This document shows, piece after piece, positions 19,754-28,548 of a stretch of DNA of 64,000 nucleotides; position 1 is the stretch's first letter; every line of letters starts with the position of its first letter. The DNA is from Betaproteobacteria bacterium (GTDB lineage: Bacteria > Pseudomonadota > Gammaproteobacteria > Burkholderiales > SHXO01): the NCBI GenBank assembly GCA_025356655.1, contig JANXRW010000027.1:1-64000 (forward strand), read 5' to 3'. The notes beneath the pieces are model-generated. The model saw only the letters and a list, made by a program, of their open reading frames with translations, was not told the origin of the DNA and did no database searches. Position numbers and translations under genes: made by a program.

Positions 19754-21073
19754 ATGATGAATATTAGTATTTTTGGTCTCGGTTACGTCGGGGCTGTCTC
19801 GCTCGCCTGCCTCGCACGCGACGGTCACGACGTGACGGGCGTCGATATCGCCCCGGAGAAACTCGAACTGATCCGCTCCGGCCGCACACCCGTCGTGGAA
19901 GAGGGCATGGTGGACCTGATCGCTCGCGTCGTCGCCGAGGGCCGGGTGCGCGTCGACAGCGACACACGCGCCGCGGTGCTACGCAGCGACCTGTCTTTAG
20001 TCTGCGTAGGCACGCCTTCGGCGCCCAACGGAAGCCAAGACCAGAGCGCCATCCTGCGCATCGCTGCGGACATCGGAGCCGCCCTGCGCGAGAAATCGAC
20101 GCCCCACGTCGTCGCCTTTCGCTCCACCCTGGCCCCGGGGACGGTGGAGGATGTACTGCGACCCCTGGTCGAGGCGGCCTCCGGCAAGCGCGATGGCGTC
20201 GATTTCCACCTCTGCTTTCAGCCGGAGTTTCTGCGCGAGGGTAGCGCCATCCGGGACTACGACGCGCCGCCCTTCGTCGTCGTCGGCGCCTGCTCGGATT
20301 TCGCCGTCGAACGCATCCGTGACCTCTTCGGCCATCTGCCCTGCCGCTTCCTGCGTACCTCGATCCGCGCGGCCGAGACGGTTAAATACTGCTGCAACAA
20401 CTTTCATGCGCTCAAGATCGTCTTCGCCAACGAGACCGCACGCCTGTGCGAGGCCTTGGGCGTCGACCCCTTCGAGGTGATGAACCTGGTGTGCAGCGAC
20501 ACGCAACTCAATATCTCGCCCGCCTATCTCCGGCCAGGCTTCGCCTTCGGCGGCTCCTGCCTCGGCAAAGACCTGCGCGCCACCCTGCACCTCGCCCGTA
20601 CCCGCGACGTGGAGTTGCCCGTCCTGGGAAGCGTTCTCGAGTCCAACAGCAAGCACCTGGAGCATGCCATTTCGAAGATCTTGGCCAGTGGTAAGCGGCA
20701 TATCGGACTGGTAGGGCTGTCCTTCAAGCCGGGCACGGATGACCTGCGCGAGAGTCCGTTGGTTCACTTGGCCGAGCGCTGCCTTGGCAAGGGACTTTCC
20801 CTGGTGGTCTACGACCCCTCCGTGCACCTGTCGAAGCTGCTCGGCGCAAACCTGCGCTACATCGAGGCCACCGTGCCCCACCTGGGGAAACTGCTGCGCG
20901 AGCACCTTGAGGAAGTGGTGGCGGAGTCCGAGTTGCTGGTGGTCGCCCTGGCCGACCCCGGAACGGTCGAGGTGCTCGTCCGCGAGGTGCGTCCTGATCA
21001 ACTCGTACTCGACCTCGTGCGGATTCCCGACGCTGCCGCGCTACGTGGCCGATACATGGGCCTGTGCTGGTGA
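19754..21073 (+). CDS. UDP-glucose/GDP-mannose 6-dehydrogenase family, AlgD-like
   Basis: MNISIFGLGYVGAVSLACLARDGHDVTGVDI; catalytic PGFAFGGSCLGKDLRA. Confidence 0.85.
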   Translation: MMNISIFGLGYVGAVSLACLARDGHDVTGVDIAPEKLELIRSGRTPVVEEGMVDLIARVVAEGRVRVDSDTRAAVLRSDLSLVCVGTPSAPNGSQDQSAILRIAADIGAALREKSTPHVVAFRSTLAPGTVEDVLRPLVEAASGKRDGVDFHLCFQPEFLREGSAIRDYDAPPFVVVGACSDFAVERIRDLFGHLPCRFLRTSIRAAETVKYCCNNFHALKIVFANETARLCEALGVDPFEVMNLVCSDTQLNISPAYLRPGFAFGGSCLGKDLRATLHLARTRDVELPVLGSVLESNSKHLEHAISKILASGKRHIGLVGLSFKPGTDDLRESPLVHLAERCLGKGLSLVVYDPSVHLSKLLGANLRYIEATVPHLGKLLREHLEEVVAESELLVVALADPGTVEVLVREVRPDQLVLDLVRIPDAAALRGRYMGLCW

Positions 21074-22140
21074 CCCTGCCAGCAAACCCCGTGGGGGTGC
21101 CCCGCCGACGCACCGTTGCGCTAATCATGCCCGCGCGCAACGAAGCGCTCACCGCCCACGCAACGCTCCAGTCCGTGTACGCATCGACCCGACTGCCCGA
21201 TGAAATCATCGTGGGCGACGGCCGCTCCACCGACGGGACCCGCGAGCGCTTGGTGCAATTGGCCGACCCGCGCGTGCCCCTGCGGGTGGTGGACAATCCC
21301 GGCATCCTTCCGGGCGCGGGCCGCAACGTCGCCGCGCAAGCGTCGACGGCAGAGGTCCTGCTGCTGCTGGATTTCGGCAACAGGATCGGCCCGCGCTTCA
21401 TCGAGGAGATGATGCGCTGCTTTGAGGAGGACCCCAGCTTGGACATGGTGGGTGGCGCCATCCTTCCGCTTGTCGCCAACGACTACGAGCGTTGCGTGGC
21501 GGCCATCCAGTTCGGTCCTCAATGCCGATTGGCCAGACAGACACCGCAGGAGCGGCTGCGCGCCGCGCAAGGGCGGTTGGTCAAACCCGGCGGGCTCAGT
21601 GTCGGATTCACCCGAGAACTTTGGGATCGGCTGGGCGGAATGCCGGACTGGCTGCGCACCGCGGAGGATAAGGTTTTTGGCCGCAAGGTCATGGCGAGTT
21701 CGCCCCGCGTGGCGTTGAGCGCGGCGGCAGAGTTGTTCCACCACATGCGCAGCAGCCCGGGCGAGATCTACCACCAGATGTTCACCTACCTACGCGGCGA
21801 CGGGCGGACCGGGCAAGTCAGCGGGCATTGCCTGCGGCTGGCCGGCTTCTACGGTGCCCTGCTCGCCCTCGCCCTCGTGGCGTTGGTATGGCCTCCGGCG
21901 GTGCTATTGCTCCTGGTGATCGCGAGTGCCTATCTCTACCGGAGTGGCTTTCGGAAATTGGCGATCCTCACCGAGCGGCCGCCCGCCTGGAAACGCTTCT
22001 ACCTGGTGCCTGCGGTGATTTTTCCCCGGGACCTGGGGATTTTGGCTGGGCAACTCCGCGGCACGCTCGACTGGCTGCTGGAGCCGCGCTATCGCGAACG
22101 GCTCACCACGTACCTCGGCTCAGCCCCCCCGGGTCGCTAG
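21064..22140 (+). CDS. Glycosyltransferase family 2
   Basis: VALIMPARNEALTAHATLQSV...IIVGDGRSTDGT...LLLLDFGNRIGPRFIEEM; C-terminal TM segments. Confidence 0.85.
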   Translation: MLVTLPANPVGVPRRRTVALIMPARNEALTAHATLQSVYASTRLPDEIIVGDGRSTDGTRERLVQLADPRVPLRVVDNPGILPGAGRNVAAQASTAEVLLLLDFGNRIGPRFIEEMMRCFEEDPSLDMVGGAILPLVANDYERCVAAIQFGPQCRLARQTPQERLRAAQGRLVKPGGLSVGFTRELWDRLGGMPDWLRTAEDKVFGRKVMASSPRVALSAAAELFHHMRSSPGEIYHQMFTYLRGDGRTGQVSGHCLRLAGFYGALLALALVALVWPPAVLLLLVIASAYLYRSGFRKLAILTERPPAWKRFYLVPAVIFPRDLGILAGQLRGTLDWLLEPRYRERLTTYLGSAPPGR

Positions 22141-22155
22141 GCGCCGCTTCCCCGG

Positions 22156-23253
22156 CTAACTGGCGCCCAGCAGCTGATCGTAGAGCGTGCAGTACTTGTC
22201 GAGCGTGTGCTCGAGCAGGAACTCGCGCTCGACGCGCTCGCGCCCACGCGCCCCCAGGCGTTGGCGTAGCGCGGGATCCTCAAGCAGCGTCAGGATGCGA
22301 CCCGCGAGATCGTCGGCATCACCGGCGCGCACCAGGAAACCCGTTTCCCCGTCCACCACCAGTTCCGAGGTCCCGCCACCGTCGGTCGCCACCACGGGCT
22401 TACCCTGGATCATGTACTCGAGGATCGAGTTGGAGATGCCCTCGGTAAACGTGGCGAGCACACCTACGTCGAAGGCGCCAACGAGCGCTTCGATGTCGTG
22501 GTCCACTCGCCCGAGCAGACGAATGTAGCCCCGCTCCTCCTCCGTGAGCAGCGCCCGCACCGCCTCGAGTGTGGGCCCGCCCCCGACCATCACGAAGGCG
22601 ACGTCGGTGCGGCGTTGGCGAACGGCTCGGGCGGCACGCACCAGGGTGGGCTGATCTTTGTAATGAGAAAACGTGGCCACCATGCCGACCACTAGCGCTT
22701 GCTCCAACCCGAATTGCCTGCGGCAGTCGACCGGATCTCCTGCGTGTTGCATGCGGGCGAGGTCGTAACCGGTACGGATGATCGTGGTCTTGTGCGCAGG
22801 TGCGGCGTAGACGCGTGCACCGGCGGCGGAGTTGGCGACGACCGCGTCGGCGGCCGCGAAGATCATGCGCGAGCGCCGACGCAGGGTCGCGCTAAGCGCT
22901 GGTGGCGCGTCCTGGACGATTGCGCTGACGTAGCGCATCCCCAACAGCCTCGCCGCCGGGAGGGCATAGAGTCCGGTCATCGAGTCCCAGACGGTGATCA
23001 GGTCTGGGCGCCAGGGTCGGCAAAGCGCCCACAGGCGCAGGAATAGGAGCGGGTCGTATTTGATCCGCCGGGGCAGGTAGTGGAGGCTCACCCGGGGCAG
23101 ACCGGTGAGCTCATCGGCGAAGGCCCCGCCCACCATGGCCACCACGTGCACGCGGTAGTCGCCGCGGCGCGAGAGGACCTTGACGAGCTCGGCGCACTGG
23201 CGCTCCTTGCCGCCGGTGGCGAGGTTGTCGATGAACTGCACGATGGTTTTCAT
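22156..23253 (-). CDS. Glycosyltransferase family 4
   Basis: MKTIVQFIDNLATGGKERQCAELVKVL; EGISNSILEYMIQGKPVVATDGGGTSELV. Confidence 0.88.
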   Translation of the reverse strand: MKTIVQFIDNLATGGKERQCAELVKVLSRRGDYRVHVVAMVGGAFADELTGLPRVSLHYLPRRIKYDPLLFLRLWALCRPWRPDLITVWDSMTGLYALPAARLLGMRYVSAIVQDAPPALSATLRRRSRMIFAAADAVVANSAAGARVYAAPAHKTTIIRTGYDLARMQHAGDPVDCRRQFGLEQALVVGMVATFSHYKDQPTLVRAARAVRQRRTDVAFVMVGGGPTLEAVRALLTEEERGYIRLLGRVDHDIEALVGAFDVGVLATFTEGISNSILEYMIQGKPVVATDGGGTSELVVDGETGFLVRAGDADDLAGRILTLLEDPALRQRLGARGRERVEREFLLEHTLDKYCTLYDQLLGAS

Positions 23254-23282
23254 GGGCAGGGCTGACGCTTGGGCAAGGGCGA

Positions 23283-24194
23283 TCAACCGACCATGGTGCG
23301 GAGACTCTCGCGCAGACTGGAAGCGGGCGCCCAGCCGGTGTCACGGCGTAGCCGCGCCGCGCTGCCGCGGCTCTCCGGGATGTCCGCCTGCCGCACGCGA
23401 GCGGGGTCCACGACGACGTCCACCGCCAGGCCGCTTAGCTCGAGCATCAGGTCTAAGGCCTCGCGCATGGACACCGCCTGCCCGGAACAGACGTTGTAGA
23501 TTTCCCCCGGGCGGCCATGCCGGGCGAGTGCCGCCAGAGCCCGCCCGACGTCCTCTACGTCAATGAAATCCCGCTTCGGCGCGAGATTACCCACGCGCAT
23601 CGGGCTGCGCACGGTGGCGCCACGCAGATCGCGGATTTGTTGCGCGAAGCTGCCGAGAGAGGAGCTCGTGGGCGCGTCGCGGCCCACGATGTTGAAGATC
23701 CGCGCGATGACGATATTCAGCCCGCGAACCCCGTAGGAACGGGCCAAGGTGGTTTGCCAGGCTTTCGCCACGCCGTAGGGGGAGATCGGGTTGGGTGCGA
23801 GATTCTCCTCGATGGGCAGGTCCTCCGGCCGGACCGCGCCGTACTCCGCTGCCGATCCGGCCACCACGACCTGGGGCGATAGGCGTTGTTCGAGCAGCGC
23901 ATCGAGCAGGTTGGCGGTTGCGCGCACGTTCCCGCGGTAGTGCTCGTCCCAGTCACTGGAATGGATCACGCCCGCGAGGTGCACGAGGATGTCGGGGCGA
24001 AGGCGGCCCAGTGCTTCATTGAGCGCGCTGGCGTCGAGCAGATCGGTCACCAGGGTCGTGCCGCGACCCAAAACGGCCACTCGGTCCAAACCGTAGATGC
24101 TGGCCCCTGGCCACTGGGCGAGCAGCGCCCGGTGCACAGCACCGGCGACGAACCCCCCCATGCCCGTGACGACAATGACCGGATCAGCGCCCAC
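23283..24194 (-). CDS. NAD-dependent epimerase/dehydratase (GDP-4-keto-6-deoxymannose reductase-like SDR)
   Basis: IVVTGMGGFVAGAVHRALL, VAGSAAEYG, ISPYGVAKAWQTTLA motifs. Confidence 0.75.
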   Translation of the reverse strand: MGADPVIVVTGMGGFVAGAVHRALLAQWPGASIYGLDRVAVLGRGTTLVTDLLDASALNEALGRLRPDILVHLAGVIHSSDWDEHYRGNVRATANLLDALLEQRLSPQVVVAGSAAEYGAVRPEDLPIEENLAPNPISPYGVAKAWQTTLARSYGVRGLNIVIARIFNIVGRDAPTSSSLGSFAQQIRDLRGATVRSPMRVGNLAPKRDFIDVEDVGRALAALARHGRPGEIYNVCSGQAVSMREALDLMLELSGLAVDVVVDPARVRQADIPESRGSAARLRRDTGWAPASSLRESLRTMVG

Positions 24195-24897
24195 GCGGGA
24201 AGAACCGCTGCGGGTTCGCCACGAACTGATTCTGTGCCTCTTCGTAGTCGTCCACGCGGCCGATGTCCAGCCAGTAGCAGTCGCTCTGCGCGCAGTACAC
24301 GCGCTGCCCGGCCGCCTTCACCCGCAGCAGCAGGTCGGGCATCCCCAGCGCCTCTCCCTCGGCGATCAGGTCGCGGCAGCCGCGCGACAGGACATAGACG
24401 CCCATGCTGACCTGGTAGCGGTAGACGGGCTTCTCCAGGTAGGATTCAAGAAACCCCTCCGCGTCAGGCTCGACGACGCCGAAGTCGACCTTTGACTCGC
24501 GCTGGACCGTGGCAACCGTGGCCTGGGCACCGACCCGGCGGTGCTGTGCGAGCAGGTCGAGAAAGTCCAGTGTCGTCAGAACGTCGCCGTTCATTACCAG
24601 GAAGTCGTCCTCGCAGTTTTGCACCAAGCGCAGCGCTCCGGCTGTGTTGAGCGGCACCGCCTCGCGGACATACTCGATCTCGATTCCCCAGCGCTCGCCG
24701 TTGCCGAAGTACGCCTGGATCAGCTCCGCCAAGTGCCCGGTCAGGATCGTCACGCGCTGGAACTCGCAGGCGCGCAGCTGGCGAATGATGACCTCGAGGA
24801 TAGGGTAATCGCCGATGGGGACCAGTGGCTTGGGGAAGTGCATCGTGTAGGGCCGAAGCCGCGTGCCCCGACCGCCCGCGAGGATGAGTGCCTGCAT
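24184..24897 (-). CDS. Sugar-phosphate nucleotidyltransferase
   Basis: MQALILAGGRGTRLRPYTMHFPKPLVPIGDYPILEVIIRQL. Confidence 0.9.
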   Translation of the reverse strand: MQALILAGGRGTRLRPYTMHFPKPLVPIGDYPILEVIIRQLRACEFQRVTILTGHLAELIQAYFGNGERWGIEIEYVREAVPLNTAGALRLVQNCEDDFLVMNGDVLTTLDFLDLLAQHRRVGAQATVATVQRESKVDFGVVEPDAEGFLESYLEKPVYRYQVSMGVYVLSRGCRDLIAEGEALGMPDLLLRVKAAGQRVYCAQSDCYWLDIGRVDDYEEAQNQFVANPQRFFPRGR

Positions 24898-24917
24898 GGT
24901 GGATGTCCCCCTCCCCG

Positions 24918-25952
24918 CTAGACGTTGTAAATCTCGGGCTTGAAGGCGGCGAGATTGCCACGGATAAAGGCAATCGTCTCCACCAGGCCCTGCTCCAGGG
25001 TGTGCGCTGGACGCCAGCCGGTGAGCGCACGCGCCTTGTCGTTGGCGCAGATGAGCTTCATGACCTCGCTCGCCTCCGGTCGCACCCGCTGCTCGTCGCA
25101 GACGATCTCCACGTCACTGGCCATGAGGCGTTTGATGAGGTTTACGGTTTCGCCGACGGTGATGCCGATGCCCGTGCCGACGTTGATCACTTCCCCCACG
25201 CTCGCGGGCGCGCGCGCCACGGCCAGGAATCCCGCCACGGTGTCTTGCACGTAACAGAAGTCACGTACCGGCGAGAGCGAGCCCAGGGCCAGCCGCGCGC
25301 GTCCGGCCAGGATCTGACTGATCACGGTGGGGATCACCGCGCGCGCCGACTGGCGCGGCCCGAAGGTGTTGAACGGGCGGATGGTCGCCACCGGCAGGCC
25401 AAAGGAGAGGTGGTAGCTCTCGGCCATCTTATCCGCGGCAATTTTGCTGGCTGAGTAGGGTGACTGGCCCTGCAGGGGATGGTGCTCGTCGATGGGCGTG
25501 TATCGCGCCGTCCCGTAGGTCTCCGACGTGGAGGTGTGGACCATTTTTTCCACGCGCGCCTCGCGGCAGGCCTGCAGAACGTTGAGCGTGCCGGTCACGT
25601 TGGTGTCCACGTAACTCTTGGGTGCGTCGTAGGAATAGGGGATGGCGATCAGCGCGGCGAGATGGAACACCGTGTGGCAACCCTCCACCGCCTGGCGCAC
25701 GCGGAAGGGGTCCTGGATCTCGCCGGCGATCACCTCGAGGCTGCCGCGGCGACTACCCACGCCCTCCAGATTCCCCCAGTGGCCGCGCGAGTTGTAGTGT
25801 ACGAAGGCCCGCACCTTCGCCCCCGCATCGAGCAGGCGCTCGACCAAATGGCTGCCAATGAAGCCGCCTGCCCCGGTGACCAGGACCTGACGGTCCGACC
25901 AAAAGGTGGAGTCATCCCCGGGGGAGGGGCTGGCTTCGGTGGTTAGGGCCAT
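24918..25952 (-). CDS. NAD-dependent 4,6-dehydratase (LegB-like SDR)
   Basis: VLVTGAGGFIGSHLVERLL, HTSTSETYGTARYTPIDEHHPLQGQSPYSASKIAADKMAESY, RPFNTFGPRQSARAVIPTVI. Confidence 0.82.
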   Translation of the reverse strand: MALTTEASPSPGDDSTFWSDRQVLVTGAGGFIGSHLVERLLDAGAKVRAFVHYNSRGHWGNLEGVGSRRGSLEVIAGEIQDPFRVRQAVEGCHTVFHLAALIAIPYSYDAPKSYVDTNVTGTLNVLQACREARVEKMVHTSTSETYGTARYTPIDEHHPLQGQSPYSASKIAADKMAESYHLSFGLPVATIRPFNTFGPRQSARAVIPTVISQILAGRARLALGSLSPVRDFCYVQDTVAGFLAVARAPASVGEVINVGTGIGITVGETVNLIKRLMASDVEIVCDEQRVRPEASEVMKLICANDKARALTGWRPAHTLEQGLVETIAFIRGNLAAFKPEIYNV

Positions 25953-26021
25953 GGATGGACTCCGATCGAGGGTAGGGGAGGGCGTTGGCGCCGCCCCTGG
26001 TGGGCGGGCACCGGGCCGCGC

Positions 26022-26780
26022 TCAGCGCGTGATGCGTACGTCGCTCAGGTAGACCCAGGTATCGCCCTGGATTTCGCGGTGGCGGTAGGAGCCCACCTTG
26101 AAAAAGTGTTGAAAGTCGTTATGCATGTTGGCTCCCTTGGCCTCTACCTTGGGCGTCGCCATGTCGTCCAGGTACAGGCGCGCCCGAGCCTCCGGCCCGT
26201 GACCCCAAGAAATTACCATCTTCACCGCGTGCCAGACGCCGCGCTTGAAGCCCGCCATGCCCACGGTCGAGGAAGTGGGCGAGCCGTAGAACAGGGCTAA
26301 CCGGTCCTCGCCGTCGATCACCCCGTAGCCGATGCCGATGGGCGCGCTGCGGCTGGGAAAGCCGTCCCAGGTCTCGCCGCGGTTGCGGTCCGGTTGGTCG
26401 TGCCAGTCGGCGAAGACCCACCAGCGGTTGCGCGGCGCATCGGATACGAAACTCTGATCGATCATGAAGCGCCAGGAATAGGTCACGGTGTCGCCCGCCG
26501 CGAAGGGGTAGTCGATCGACACCTCAGCGCGCACGCCGTTGTTCTTGAGCTTCTGCCCCCCAAAGGTGCGTAAGCCCAGGTAGGGCTTCGCGGGGTCGCC
26601 GGCGATGCGGATATGCTCCAGGCCGGGAATTTCGATGTGCGCGAATTCGATCACGTCGGGGGCGACCGCGGCCTTGAGGTAGCTCACCTCGAGGTCGCGC
26701 AGGTTGCCCGTTGGCGCGGCGCAGGAAACCAGCGGCAGCAGGCACAGACAGAGTAATGAGGCGAAGCTTCTGTTCATCAT
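26022..26780 (-). CDS. Lipoprotein, polysaccharide-lyase-like (concanavalin-fold) domain
   Basis: Signal with lipobox LPLVSC; VTYSWRFMIDQSF...GVWHAVKMVISWGHGPEARARLYLDDM...FFKVGSYRH. Confidence 0.6.
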   Translation of the reverse strand: MMNRSFASLLCLCLLPLVSCAAPTGNLRDLEVSYLKAAVAPDVIEFAHIEIPGLEHIRIAGDPAKPYLGLRTFGGQKLKNNGVRAEVSIDYPFAAGDTVTYSWRFMIDQSFVSDAPRNRWWVFADWHDQPDRNRGETWDGFPSRSAPIGIGYGVIDGEDRLALFYGSPTSSTVGMAGFKRGVWHAVKMVISWGHGPEARARLYLDDMATPKVEAKGANMHNDFQHFFKVGSYRHREIQGDTWVYLSDVRITR

Positions 26781-26905
26781 GGTTTCCTTGGCGCCCCGGC
26801 GCGCGACAGCGGACCATCCCCCGCGCCGCGTGGGCGAGCAACCCCGACATTCTACCAAGCTACCAAGCGCCGAGGACGCTCGGGGCTCATCGCCGTGGCG
26901 GGCGA

Positions 26906-27739
26906 TCATCGCAGCGTCGCCTGCAACAGGGCGAGCACGCGTTCCAGCAACCGGTCCTGGTCGCTACGCCGCGTGAACAGGTGGTCGGCCTGCTCGAGTG
27001 TCTCCACGCTGGCACCCTCGGGTACACCCCGTGAGCCGATCAGGGCAGCGACGTAGTCGCGGCTGAGGTCCGCGCCGGAAACGAGGAAGACCACGCGTGT
27101 TCCCCGGCGTTCAAGCAGTGCTCTCAACTCGGCCCTAGTCTGCGCCAACGGAGAGTCCGGATCCTCGCGCGTGCGCCCCGTGAGTTGCGCGCTGAGCGTG
27201 CGCCCGAGGCGGGCGTAGTCCACGCGCCCGGTGAGCAGGTTGCGCCAGGCGCGCGGGCTGAACAACGATCGACTCCAGTAGCGCTTCGCCCAGGCGGTGG
27301 CCTCCCCGCTCGACCCGGCCGTGGCAACATCCTGGAAGTTGATGAGCACCGCGAGCACCACACGCGGGTCGGCACAGGCCACCTTGAAGGCACTGTAGGC
27401 ACCGGAGCAGATCCCCAGGAGCACAAAGCGCCGGTAGCCGAAGGCCGCGAGCGCATCCATGGCCTCGCGCGGTTCGGCGACCACCATCTGGAAGATGGGG
27501 AGGTTGTCCGGGCGGGCGGGGCTGTCGCCCACCCCCGAGAAATCGAAGCGCAGGGCTCCCAGGCCCTGCGCAGCGGCCGCGCGCGCGATGCGCACGTGCA
27601 GCCGGGACGGACCGACGTGGTGGATGAGCCCGGCGTCGAGCAGGATGACCGCGAGGTCAGCCGCCGGCTCCCGCGAGGGCCGCGTGAATACCCCGACGAT
27701 AGAGGCCTGTGGCCCGAAGCGCATGATCTCCTCTTGCAT
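26906..27739 (-). CDS. Alpha/beta hydrolase, resembles exosortase-associated hydrolase 1; Cys at nucleophile position
   Basis: LLDAGLIHHVGPSRLHVRIAR, RFDFSGVGDS; elbow LLGICSGAYSAF. Start MQEEIM overlaps upstream stop. Confidence 0.7.
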   Translation of the reverse strand: MQEEIMRFGPQASIVGVFTRPSREPAADLAVILLDAGLIHHVGPSRLHVRIARAAAAQGLGALRFDFSGVGDSPARPDNLPIFQMVVAEPREAMDALAAFGYRRFVLLGICSGAYSAFKVACADPRVVLAVLINFQDVATAGSSGEATAWAKRYWSRSLFSPRAWRNLLTGRVDYARLGRTLSAQLTGRTREDPDSPLAQTRAELRALLERRGTRVVFLVSGADLSRDYVAALIGSRGVPEGASVETLEQADHLFTRRSDQDRLLERVLALLQATLR

Positions 27740-28548
27740 CACGTGCCCGCTCCCACCCAGTCGACCAATGTACGCAGCACCGCCGCCGGGACGATGGCTT
27801 CGAGCGCTTCCTGGCGCCACACGGCTCCTTGGTCGTAGCTGACCCGGGTCACCGCGACATCCATCTGCTGCAGGCGCTGCTCGAGGGCGGCAGCCTCGGG
27901 GTCCTCGGAGGGCAGGTGCAACAACAGGGCGCGCGGCAAGCGCAGGTCTGCGGCGGCGCCGTCAAGAGCGGCCAGTTCCTCGGCGCGCCAGTTTTCGAGT
28001 GGGAAACCCAGCACCTCCTCGCGCAGCGTGTTCGGCGGGTAGCCCAGACGCAGTGCGAACTCGTCCTGTGCCGCGCGCCATTGCTCCACCAGCGCGCGCC
28101 CCGCCAATACCGGACTCCAAAGGGCTAGCGCGCGAAGGTCCGTGCGCCCGGCGGCGGCCTGCAAGGCCAGCGATCCGCCCACGCGGGCGCCGATCAAGGT
28201 GATCGCCGCGGCGCGGGTCGCGCGCTTACAAAACGCGATCGCCGAATCGATGTCGGCGCGCCAGTGCGCTAGGTGCCGCTTCTCGTCGTCGCTGCTGGAG
28301 TCGCCCGTGCCGGAATAGTCGAAGCGCAGCGCAAAGTGCCCCGCACGGGCGAGTTGCGCAGCCAATTGGCGCAAAGCCCGGTGACTGGCCGTGTACTCGT
28401 GGCCCATGGGCGGACAGAGGACGACGCTGCCCAGGTTGCGCCCCCCGGCGGGCCGATGCAGGCACCCGTAGAGGCGCTCACCCTGCGACTCGAAAAACGT
28501 CGGCTCGATCACCTCGCCACCCGCAACCGCCGTCGGCTTTGCGCTCAT
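27739..28548 (-). CDS. Alpha/beta hydrolase fold protein, resembles exosortase-associated hydrolase 2; no Ser at nucleophile elbow
   Basis: SVVLCPPMGHEYTASHRALRQLA, RFDYSGTGDSS; elbow TLIGARVGGSLAL. ATGA overlap with upstream NRPS stop. Confidence 0.7.
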   Translation of the reverse strand: MSAKPTAVAGGEVIEPTFFESQGERLYGCLHRPAGGRNLGSVVLCPPMGHEYTASHRALRQLAAQLARAGHFALRFDYSGTGDSSSDDEKRHLAHWRADIDSAIAFCKRATRAAAITLIGARVGGSLALQAAAGRTDLRALALWSPVLAGRALVEQWRAAQDEFALRLGYPPNTLREEVLGFPLENWRAEELAALDGAAADLRLPRALLLHLPSEDPEAAALEQRLQQMDVAVTRVSYDQGAVWRQEALEAIVPAAVLRTLVDWVGAGT

